Source: Dehalococcoidia bacterium
GTDB taxonomy: Bacteria; Chloroflexota; Dehalococcoidia; Dehalococcoidales; CSSed11-197
DNA: 7,189 nucleotides
Assembly (NCBI GenBank): GCA_003563865.1
Contig: PWTP01000005.1
Location: 1-7,189, forward strand
Direction of reading: 5' to 3'
The notes beneath the pieces are model-generated. The model made no database searches, was not told the origin of the DNA, and saw nothing but the letters and a program-made list of their open reading frames with translations. The position numbers were made by a program, and so were the translations under genes. Positions 1 through 5,586 of this stretch are shown piece after piece. The number at the start of each line of letters is the position of its first letter. The stretch's first letter is position 1.

Positions 1-2
1 AT

Positions 3-74
3 GTCGATTTTGGTATTGCCGAGTTTGTTGCTGTTATTTGCCCCGGCAGTGTCAAAATAGCCAAAGGTTTTTAG
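3..74 (+). CDS. 3' end of an unrecognised upstream gene (partial)
   Basis: An open frame enters from the left edge and reads 23 codons to a TAG at 72-74, ending in the residues VICPGSVKIAKGF. The composition (DFGIAEFVAV, then a Gly/Lys-rich tail) looks like real protein, and this frame stays open while the ATG-initiated frame at base 1 stops after 19 codons. No family can be named from so short a tail. It lies on the same strand as purF, about 100 bp ahead of the preferred purF start, so it could belong to the same transcription unit, although a hairpin and a strong promoter lie between them. That this is a real gene end is an inference. Confidence 0.4.
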   Translation, partial: VDFGIAEFVAVICPGSVKIAKGF

Positions 75-105
75 CAGAGAAGGCGCCCGGGCTATGACTT
101 ATATT

Positions 106-139
106 GGGCTTTGGCCTGTTTGCAGCCTTTTACGTTTTA
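106..139 (+). terminator. weak terminator-like hairpin ahead of purF
   Basis: A short stem pairs GGGCT (106-110) with AGCCT (124-128), including one G-T pair, across a 13-base loop. It is followed directly by the T-rich run TTTTACGTTTTAT. The stem is too short for a confident intrinsic terminator. Its position just after the upstream gene end and just before the purF promoter is where one would be expected. Confidence 0.25.
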
Positions 140-168
140 TTGACCCTTTAAATATGATAAGTTATAAT
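140..168 (+). promoter_or_regulatory. sigma70-type promoter of purF
   Basis: TTGACC (140-145) matches the -35 consensus at five of six bases. TATAAT (163-168) is a perfect -10 element, and the spacer is exactly 17 bp. Transcription would begin around A174 or G175. It lies inside the longest open frame of purF, so ATG codons at 94 and 154 could not be used on transcripts from this promoter. No operator or purine riboswitch was recognised beside it. Confidence 0.75.
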
Positions 169-174
169 CTCTCA

Positions 175-1689
175 GTGATTGACAGTTATCCTCAGATAAC
201 GGATCCTTGTTTACGGGAAGCATGTGGGGTTTTCGGTATTTTTGCGCACAACGAAGATATAGCCCGCATTACTTTTTTTGCATTATTTGCCCTCCAGCAT
301 CGTGGGCAAGAAAGTGCAGGTATCGCTACCAGTGATGGAAACGGTTTGCAGGTATTTGCCCGCATGGGGCTCGTTTCTCATATTTTTGACGAAAAAACCC
401 TCAAGCGTCTAAAAGGTCATATTGCCATTGGGCATAATCGTTATTCTACTACCGGTTCCAGCCGGCGTCACAATGCCCAACCAATTATAGTCGGCAATGG
501 CGTGGATGAGATTGCCATTGCTCATAATGGTAATATTGCCAACTCCGAAGCCCTGCGCCTTCAGCTTGAAAGCCAGGGCTATACTTTTTCTACTACCACT
601 GATTCTGAAATAATTGGCCATCTTGTTTTTTCGGCTCCTCATAAAGAATGGCTTGAAAAAATACGCTATGCCATGCACCGGCTGGAGGGTGCTTATTCTT
701 TGACTATTTTGGCTAAGAATAATCTTTATGCCATGCGGGACCCTCACGGAGTAAGGCCGCTTTGCCTTGGCCAGATTCCCGGAAACGGGTATGTGGTTGC
801 CTCTGAGAGTTGTGCGCTGGATCATATTGGAGCCGACTTTATCAGGGAGATCGAGCCGGGTGAAATCCTTGATATTAATGAGGATGGTATAAACCGGATA
901 AAGGAACCGGCACAGAGGAAAGCCTTTTGTATTTTCGAGTATATTTATTTTGCAAGGCCCGATAGCATTATCAATAACCGGCTGGTGTACCATGCCCGTG
1001 AAGCTATGGGAGAGCAACTGGCAGAAGAATATCCGGTTGATGCAGATGTGGTTATTGGGGTGCCTGATTCGGCTACCCCTGCCGGAGTCGGTTACTCGCT
1101 TCAGTCCGGCATTCCTCCTGCTACCGGATTGATAAAAAACCGTTATATGGGGCGCACCTTCATCGAGCCCGATCAGCGCTTAAGAGATCTGGGTGTAAAG
1201 CTCAAATTCAATCCGCTTCAGGCTGTGCTTGAAGGTCAACGGGTGGTTTTGGTTGATGACAGTATTGTCCGGGGAACAACTACTCCGCAGGTAATCAAGC
1301 TGTTGAAAAAAGCCGGGGCTAAAGAAGTCCACATGCGCGTTTGTGCACCACCTATATGCCACCCCTGTTTCTTTGGAGTGGATATGGCTACCCGTTGGGA
1401 ACTGCTGGCTTCCCGTAAATCAATAGAAGAGATCCGCCGGTTTATTGGGGCTGATTCGCTTGGTTACCTTTCTATTGATGGCCTGATAAGAGCGGTTGGT
1501 TTGCCTAAAGACCTTTTCTGCCTGGCGTGTTTTACCGGCGAATATGCTCTGCCTGTTCAGCTGGAAATGGACAAGCTGTCATTTGAGACATTGCCTTGCC
1601 ATACACAAAACTCGAAGGCCAAATCCCGGTGCCTGGCAACCAGAGATGCCGCGCTGCTTGAACGGCCTTGGAAAATTATTAACGGGTAA
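175..1689 (+). CDS. purF: amidophosphoribosyltransferase (glutamine PRPP amidotransferase)
   Basis: PurF performs the first committed step of purine synthesis in the cytoplasm: PRPP plus glutamine gives 5-phosphoribosylamine. Numbered from GTG 175 (504 residues), the class II glutaminase domain fills the N-terminal half. It has the nucleophile Cys17 in ACGVFGIF, HNRYSTTG at 87-94, and AHNGN. A short propeptide is presumably removed to free Cys17. The phosphoribosyltransferase half carries the PRPP loop VVLVDDSIVRGTT (357-369). Cys252 (CIFEYIYFARPDS), Cys398 (HPCFFG) and Cys449/Cys452 (CLAC) match the 4Fe-4S ligands of Bacillus-type PurF, which suggests an oxygen-sensitive enzyme. The start is uncertain: ATG 94 (531 residues, preceded by GAGAAGG with a 10-base spacer) and ATG 154 are in frame, but the strong promoter at 140-168 favours GTG 175 on a leaderless message. 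The C-terminal tail after about residue 470 looks unconserved. The function is very secure; only the start is in doubt. Confidence 0.96.
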   Translation: MIDSYPQITDPCLREACGVFGIFAHNEDIARITFFALFALQHRGQESAGIATSDGNGLQVFARMGLVSHIFDEKTLKRLKGHIAIGHNRYSTTGSSRRHNAQPIIVGNGVDEIAIAHNGNIANSEALRLQLESQGYTFSTTTDSEIIGHLVFSAPHKEWLEKIRYAMHRLEGAYSLTILAKNNLYAMRDPHGVRPLCLGQIPGNGYVVASESCALDHIGADFIREIEPGEILDINEDGINRIKEPAQRKAFCIFEYIYFARPDSIINNRLVYHAREAMGEQLAEEYPVDADVVIGVPDSATPAGVGYSLQSGIPPATGLIKNRYMGRTFIEPDQRLRDLGVKLKFNPLQAVLEGQRVVLVDDSIVRGTTTPQVIKLLKKAGAKEVHMRVCAPPICHPCFFGVDMATRWELLASRKSIEEIRRFIGADSLGYLSIDGLIRAVGLPKDLFCLACFTGEYALPVQLEMDKLSFETLPCHTQNSKAKSRCLATRDAALLERPWKIING

Positions 1690-1833
1690 AGCAGCTACAA
1701 AACTGCGTCAAACTGGCACAGAAAATGCCAATGGAGCGTTTATTGTTACTCTGCTGGTGTTCGGATAATATTAATATCAGGTTCTGCCGCCGGCCAGTCC
1801 TGGCTTGGATCAATCCGGTAATCAATGTCCAAG
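1690..1833. other. convergent purF/rel intergenic spacer
   Basis: This is 144 bp between two facing stop codons. It holds a 5-bp stem TGGCA/TGCCA (1714-1718, 1726-1730) not followed by a clear T run, and the AT-rich self-complementary stretch ATATTAATAT near 1770. No canonical intrinsic terminator is visible for either gene, so the two transcripts may overlap at their 3' ends. Confidence 0.5.
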
Positions 1834-1838
1834 TCAGG
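1799..1838 (-). repeat. inverted repeat spanning the rel stop codon
   Basis: CCTGGCTTGGA (1799-1809) and TCCAAGTCAGG (1828-1838) are complementary at ten of eleven positions, the exception being a G-T wobble on one strand. The loop is 18 bases. The right arm contains the rel stop (TCA at 1834-1836, TGA on the - strand). No T run follows on either strand, so it is not a standard terminator. It may protect a 3' end or may be chance. Confidence 0.35.
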
Positions 1839-4032
1839 ATGAAGATGTTACGGATTCGTCGCCAAGGCGGGCAATACTCACTACTCCTTTAATGCCTTCC
1901 AGTTTGTTCATAAGCCGGCTGAGCTGATACAAACTGCCGGTGGACAAAGTAAAATCAATCAGTGATTTGCCTTCTTCATTTTCTTTGACTGTCATGGTGG
2001 TAATATTGATTTTTTCTTCCGCAACTACGGTAGAAAAATCTCTCACCAGCCCGACTCTGTCCCAGGCAACCAGCCTCATGCGTACAGGGTAAAGGGTGTC
2101 CGACTGCCCCCAGTCAACTTCTATCAACCTCTCTCGCTCAAGATCTGGACGTATGATATTGTGGCAGTCGCAGCGGTGGACTGTAACCCCTTTGTTGCGG
2201 GTTATATAACCAATTATTGCATCACCGGGGACCGGGTTGCAGCAAAGAGCCAGGTTTGTCAGCATATTGCCGGCTCCAAGCACACGTACGGCTGATGTGG
2301 GCTTTTTGGCCGGGGTATGCTCAACGGGTTCCTGCTTGGGAGCCTCCTGCTGGCTGGCGAGCTTCATGGCAATCTGGTGCAGGCTGACGCCCCCGTACCC
2401 TATACCGGCCAAAAAGTCATCAACATTGTCATATTTGAAAAGGCGGGCAATCTCATCACGGTTACCCAGTTTCAGACCCAACCGGCGCATTTCCTTTTCC
2501 AGCAGATTGCGTCCGAGCTCGATATTTTCGGACCTCTCCTGCCGTTTAAAGAACTGGCGTAGCTTTTCACGGGAGTGAGAGGTTTTGACATATCCAAGAT
2601 TAGGATTAAGCCAATCCCGGCTGGGGGCTTTTTCTTTTTTGGCTGCTATAATTTCAATTACATCACCGTTTTTCAGCTGATAATTAAGTGGCATTAATCT
2701 GCCGTTGATTTTTGCTCCGATACAGCGATGGCCTAAATCGGTATGAATACGGTAGGCAAAATCAATTGGTGTTGCTCCTTTAGGAAGGTCTTTAATCTCT
2801 CCTTTGGGTGTAAATACAAATACCTGGTCATTGAAAATATCTGTTTTTACCGATTCCAAAAATTCCTCAGCCCCGGTAAGCTCGCGGTGCCAGTCTACCA
2901 GTTGCCGCAACCAGCCGAGCTTCTGTTCAAACAATCCGTCTGTATTTTCGCCTTCTTTGTATTGCCAGTGCGATGCTACACCGTACTCAGCTATATGGTG
3001 CATTTCGTAAGTGCGTACCTGGACTTCTAATGGAATACTCATCATCGCCATTACGGCAGTATGCAGAGACTGGTAACCGTTGGCTTTAGGGTTGGCAATA
3101 TAATCGTCAAAATAACCCGGCATTGGATGCCATAGGCTGTGAACTACACCAATAGCGTTATAACAATCAGGAACCGTATTAACCAGGACTCTTAAGGCCA
3201 ATAAGTCCTGTATATCATCAAAATGCTTCCCTTGAGATTCATATTTGCTCATTTTCAGGTAGATCGAATAAAGATGTTTGGGCCTACCGCTTATTTCAGC
3301 TTTAAGCCCGGCACGTTCAAACTCGGTTTGTAATACATTAATAAGTTTGTTTATCAGCACTTCACGGTGATTACGGCGCAGGCTTACCATTTTGCCTATC
3401 TGTTTGTATTTTGTCGGCTCAAGATAACGAAAAGACAAATCTTCGAGCTCCCATTTGAGCTCCCAGATTCCCAGTCTGTGAGCCAGAGGAGCGTATATTT
3501 CAAGGGTTTCACGTGCTATTCTTTTTGCCTTTTCTTCAGGCAAGGCATACAGAGTACGCATGTTATGCAGCCGGTCGGCAAGTTTTATAAATACAACCCG
3601 CAAGTCTTCGGCCATGGCTACCAGCATTTTGCGTAAATTTTCCGCCTGGTGTTCAGCCTGAGCTCCTGCTTTAAAGCCGGATGAAGGAGATGCAAGCGAC
3701 AGCTTCTCAAGTTTGGTGGTGCCATCAACCAGGTTTGCTATCTCAGATCCGAATTCCTTTCGGATCTTTTCAAGGCTGATATTACAATCTTCAATTGTAT
3801 CGTGGAGCAGGCTTGCTGCCAGGGCGCTGCTGTCAAGCTGTAAATCTGCCAGTATCACCGCAACCTGCAGGGGATGTGCAACATAAGGTTCGCCGGTAAG
3901 CCTCATCTGCCCTTCGTGGGCATTACAGGCAAACTCATAAGACCTTTTTACAATTTCCAGTTTTTCAGCTGGTATATACTTTTCAGCCTTTTCAACCAGA
4001 ATTCTTAAACTGCTTGTTTTTCTTAAAACCAC
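1834..4032 (-). CDS. rel: bifunctional (p)ppGpp synthetase/hydrolase, Rel/SpoT family
   Basis: This cytoplasmic enzyme makes the alarmone (p)ppGpp from ATP and GTP/GDP and degrades it again. At 732 residues it has full long-Rel architecture. The HD hydrolase is at about 25-180 with His53, His77-Asp78 in LLHDTIED, and Asp153/Asn157 in LADRLHNM, all retained. The synthetase is at about 240-360 with ATP loop GRPKHLYSIYLKM (249-261), Asp276, Tyr320 in NGYQSLHT, and Glu336 in EVQVR. The TGS domain is at about 397-465, then a helical region, a Cys/His zinc-finger-like segment (ALCCNP at 595-600, HRCDCHN at 619-625), and a C-terminal ACT domain at about 648-725. The motif that is RxKD in typical bifunctional Rel reads YFDD here (307-310). 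The start is GTG, supported by GAGGT five bases upstream. The gene is convergent with purF and divergent from the MetE-like operon. The family assignment is certain; synthetase kinetics are not predictable. Confidence 0.97.
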   Translation of the reverse strand: MVLRKTSSLRILVEKAEKYIPAEKLEIVKRSYEFACNAHEGQMRLTGEPYVAHPLQVAVILADLQLDSSALAASLLHDTIEDCNISLEKIRKEFGSEIANLVDGTTKLEKLSLASPSSGFKAGAQAEHQAENLRKMLVAMAEDLRVVFIKLADRLHNMRTLYALPEEKAKRIARETLEIYAPLAHRLGIWELKWELEDLSFRYLEPTKYKQIGKMVSLRRNHREVLINKLINVLQTEFERAGLKAEISGRPKHLYSIYLKMSKYESQGKHFDDIQDLLALRVLVNTVPDCYNAIGVVHSLWHPMPGYFDDYIANPKANGYQSLHTAVMAMMSIPLEVQVRTYEMHHIAEYGVASHWQYKEGENTDGLFEQKLGWLRQLVDWHRELTGAEEFLESVKTDIFNDQVFVFTPKGEIKDLPKGATPIDFAYRIHTDLGHRCIGAKINGRLMPLNYQLKNGDVIEIIAAKKEKAPSRDWLNPNLGYVKTSHSREKLRQFFKRQERSENIELGRNLLEKEMRRLGLKLGNRDEIARLFKYDNVDDFLAGIGYGGVSLHQIAMKLASQQEAPKQEPVEHTPAKKPTSAVRVLGAGNMLTNLALCCNPVPGDAIIGYITRNKGVTVHRCDCHNIIRPDLERERLIEVDWGQSDTLYPVRMRLVAWDRVGLVRDFSTVVAEEKINITTMTVKENEEGKSLIDFTLSTGSLYQLSRLMNKLEGIKGVVSIARLGDESVTSSS

Positions 4033-4037
4033 AATCT

Positions 4038-4042
4038 ACCTC
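4038..4042 (-). promoter_or_regulatory. ribosome binding site fixing the rel GTG start
   Basis: On the - strand GAGGT stands five bases (AGATT) before the GTG at 4032-4030. The ideal motif and close spacing decide for this GTG as the start. Confidence 0.75.
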
Positions 4043-4051
4043 GATGTGTTT

Positions 4052-4080
4052 AGTATAACTTAATAAATGCAGGTTTTTAA
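4052..4080 (-). promoter_or_regulatory. candidate rel promoter
   Basis: On the - strand TATACT (4057-4052) is a five-of-six -10 element. TTAAAA (4080-4075) lies 17 bp upstream as a four-of-six -35. Transcription would begin near 4045, giving a leader of about 13 bases that just contains the GAGGT ribosome site. The -35 is weak, so this is a moderate call. Confidence 0.45.
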
Positions 4081-4266
4081 AATCTGGTGTAATTTGATTG
4101 TGTCCAAAAGTATTGACTGGCTGCAAATGCTGCACAGAATCAGGGAGCGGTAATCGGTTTCACTTTCGTCTTGACTTGCTGTAATGGTGTGAATTTGTTA
4201 CGCTTAGGCTACCACATGCTATAGTAACTTCTGGTATTAATGAAGAATGAACAGTTACGACTTACA

Positions 4267-4296
4267 TTCAAATTCCTAATGCCGGTTTGATATATT
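4267..4296 (+). promoter_or_regulatory. candidate promoter of the MetE-like operon
   Basis: TATATT (4291-4296) is preceded by TGA, giving an extended -10. TTCAAA (4267-4272) lies 18 bp upstream as a four-of-six -35. The predicted transcript start, about 4302-4303, falls inside the first copy of the 11-bp direct repeat and leaves a leader of roughly 36-42 bases. Confidence 0.45.
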
Positions 4297-4298
4297 TA

Positions 4299-4331
4299 AA
4301 ACAACCGGGCAGATAACAAGAAACAACCGGG
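4299..4331 (+). repeat. 11-bp direct repeat, 22 bp apart, at the operon start
   Basis: AAACAACCGGG occurs at 4299-4309 and again at 4321-4331, exactly identical, 22 bp start to start (about two helical turns). The first copy covers the predicted transcription start, and the second ends seven bases before the TTG at 4339, where the ribosome would bind. The layout suits a dimeric repressor operator or an RNA-level control site. No known regulator box is matched. Confidence 0.6.
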
Positions 4332-4338
4332 AAACAGC

Positions 4339-5373
4339 TTGAGAATGATTGCCTTCGAATTTAATTGCAAACCTACAATTATAGGAAGTATGCCTCATAC
4401 ACTTCCCGGAAAAGCATGTGATTTAATCCTCAAACATCTTAAAGATATCCCGGCCTGGCCTCAGTTACCTAAAAAGTCTCCACTTGAAGCAATGAGCGTG
4501 CAATTCAGCCGGGGCTTTCCAGGGCTTGAAGTTGTAGACGGGAGCCTGAAAGTTAATTGCTCAGCTGAATATGAGGATGCCCTTGAGAGGCTGTATGAAG
4601 CATATTTAGCGGATGATTACGGCCAATATAGGGTAACCCAAGAATATGCTGCTGGCCTCCATTATTTTTTAAATAAAAGGGGCTTGAACCTGCCAGCGGT
4701 CAAAGGGCAGATTACCGGCCCGGTTAGCTGGTGTCTTACGGTTAATGATGAGAGTGGCAAATCAATACTGTATGATGAGGTGGTCAGTGATGCTGCTGCC
4801 CGCATGCTTGCCTTGAGTGCACGCTGGCAGGAAACAGAGCTTAACCGATTGAGCAAAAACACGTTGATGTTTTTGGATGAGCCGGCTATGTCAGGTTATG
4901 GATCGGTGTTTTTGAATCTTTCTCGTGAGAAAATAATTGAATTAATTAAAGAGACACTCGGTAAGCTGCAGGGGCTTAAAGGTATACACTGCTGCGGTAA
5001 TACAGACTGGTCGCTGGTGCTTGAAACCGGCATTGATGTTCTAAGCCTGGATGCCTATAAATATGGAAAAACGGCCACTATTTATTCTAAGGAGATGTCA
5101 AAGTTTGTTAAAGAGGGCGGTGCAATTGCATGGGGTATCGTACCCAATAATGAGACTGACATAATTTCTGAGACGACCAACAGCCTGAAAGACAGACTGG
5201 AAGAAACAATGGCACAGCTGTCCCGGTCCGGGCTCGTATCATTTAAATACCTGGTAGCAGGCAGCCTTATTACCCCCAGTTGCTCTCTGGCTGGATTGAG
5301 TGAAGACGGAGCTGAACAGGCTTTGGTATTACTGGTAGAGCTTTCTGATCTTATGAGAAAGCTCTATTTATAA
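4339..5373 (+). CDS. MetE C-domain-like (core MetE / UROD superfamily) methyltransferase
   Basis: The protein (344 residues) resembles the catalytic C-terminal barrel of cobalamin-independent methionine synthase without its N-terminal half. Family members use a zinc-bound thiol to accept a methyl group; short bacterial and archaeal forms are reported to take it from methylcobalamin. Visible are IIGSMPHT (14-21), KGQITGPVSW (122-131), FLDEPAMSGYG (178-188), GIHCCGNTDWS (215-225), DVLSLDAYKY (233-242) and SLITPSCSLAGLS (309-321). His217, Cys219 and Cys315 fit the zinc ligands; the usual Glu appears as Asp238. It heads the operon, and only 10 bp separate it from the next gene. The start may be TTG 4339 (GGGA six bases upstream) or ATG 4345, and neither has a strong ribosome site. 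Methionine synthesis is plausible, but the subfamily with HCCGNTDW is not proven to do this, so no symbol is given. Confidence 0.88.
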   Translation: MRMIAFEFNCKPTIIGSMPHTLPGKACDLILKHLKDIPAWPQLPKKSPLEAMSVQFSRGFPGLEVVDGSLKVNCSAEYEDALERLYEAYLADDYGQYRVTQEYAAGLHYFLNKRGLNLPAVKGQITGPVSWCLTVNDESGKSILYDEVVSDAAARMLALSARWQETELNRLSKNTLMFLDEPAMSGYGSVFLNLSREKIIELIKETLGKLQGLKGIHCCGNTDWSLVLETGIDVLSLDAYKYGKTATIYSKEMSKFVKEGGAIAWGIVPNNETDIISETTNSLKDRLEETMAQLSRSGLVSFKYLVAGSLITPSCSLAGLSEDGAEQALVLLVELSDLMRKLYL

Positions 5374-5377
5374 GGAG
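5372..5377 (+). promoter_or_regulatory. ribosome binding site of the Cys-rich small protein
   Basis: AAGGAG overlaps the TAA stop of the MetE-like gene and stands six bases before ATG 5384. This near-perfect site implies efficient translation of the small gene and possible coupling with its neighbour. Confidence 0.8.
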
Positions 5378-5383
5378 ATTTTT

Positions 5384-5584
5384 ATGTATTGTAATATCGA
5401 TGAAAATAAAACAAATTGTAATTGCACTTATGAACCCTGCTCCAGGAAAGGTAAATGCTGTGAGTGTTTGACTCATCATCTGAAAAACGAAGAATTACCT
5501 GCATGTGTATTTCCGGAAGATATAGAAAAAACATATGTCCGGAGTTTTAAACGTTTCTCCTCGATTGTTAATGGGAAGGACTAG
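5384..5584 (+). CDS. small Cys-rich protein, DUF6485-like
   Basis: This 66-residue protein has eight cysteines (3, 12, 14, 19, 25, 26, 28, 41) and a His pair at 31-32. The pattern is NCNCTYEPCSRKGKCCEC, then LPACVFPEDIEKTYVRSF. It recalls the DUF6485 family of small cytosolic proteins in anaerobes, recognised from memory rather than by search. The clustered CxC, CCxC and nearby His suggest bound zinc or an iron-sulfur centre, but this is inference. There is no signal peptide or membrane segment, so a cytoplasmic location is likely. It sits between the MetE-like methyltransferase and the two-domain kinase with 10-bp and 2-bp gaps and an excellent ribosome site, so it is a real gene. A metal-handling or regulatory partner of the methyltransferase is one possibility; no function is established. 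Confidence 0.85.
   Translation: MYCNIDENKTNCNCTYEPCSRKGKCCECLTHHLKNEELPACVFPEDIEKTYVRSFKRFSSIVNGKD
5576..5580 (+). promoter_or_regulatory. ribosome binding site supporting the TTG start of the kinase gene
   Basis: AAGGA lies inside the last codons of the small Cys-rich gene, six bases before TTG 5587. No ATG is available nearby in frame, and the family N-terminus fits this start, so TTG is preferred. Confidence 0.65.
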
Positions 5585-5586
5585 TA

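Larger units (their letters stand above)
4033..4338. other. divergent intergenic region between rel and the MetE-like operon
   Basis: These 306 bases carry no credible gene. Besides the rel promoter at the left and the operon promoter at the right, several + strand promoter-like pieces are visible. They are TTGACT (4113-4118) with CAGAAT (4135-4140), an isolated TTGACT (4171-4176), and an extended -10 TGCTATAGT (4217-4225) with TTGTTA 19 bp upstream of its hexamer. GTAACT (4224-4229) and AGTTAC (4253-4258) form an inverted repeat, and GTTACG recurs at 4197 and 4254. No cobalamin, SAM or T-box riboswitch signature was recognised by eye, which does not exclude one. Confidence 0.5.

Noticed and set aside
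409..1017. 202-codon open frame on the - strand
   Set aside because: Lies wholly antisense to purF, whose motifs are continuous through the region, and its translation shows no recognisable domain.
1714..1730. Intrinsic terminator of purF at the TGGCA/TGCCA stem
   Set aside because: Only five base pairs, and the following bases are not a T run.
1496..1768. 90-codon + strand frame running past the purF stop
   Set aside because: Out of frame with purF over its last conserved part (the CLAC cluster), has no ribosome site and no protein-like features; a shadow of purF.
2237..2578. 113-codon + strand frame opposite rel
   Set aside because: Ser/Arg-rich shadow opposite the helical and zinc-finger-like part of Rel, with no supporting signals.
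4240..4290. 16-codon frame (starting MKNEQLRL) after the TATAGT element, a possible leader peptide
   Set aside because: No ribosome binding site, no run of regulatory codons, and no attenuator hairpin plus T run after it.
4081..4338. Possible cobalamin or SAM riboswitch ahead of the MetE-like gene
   Set aside because: Suggested by the gene function only; no B12-box-like or SAM-box-like conserved core was found by eye. A covariance-model search would decide.
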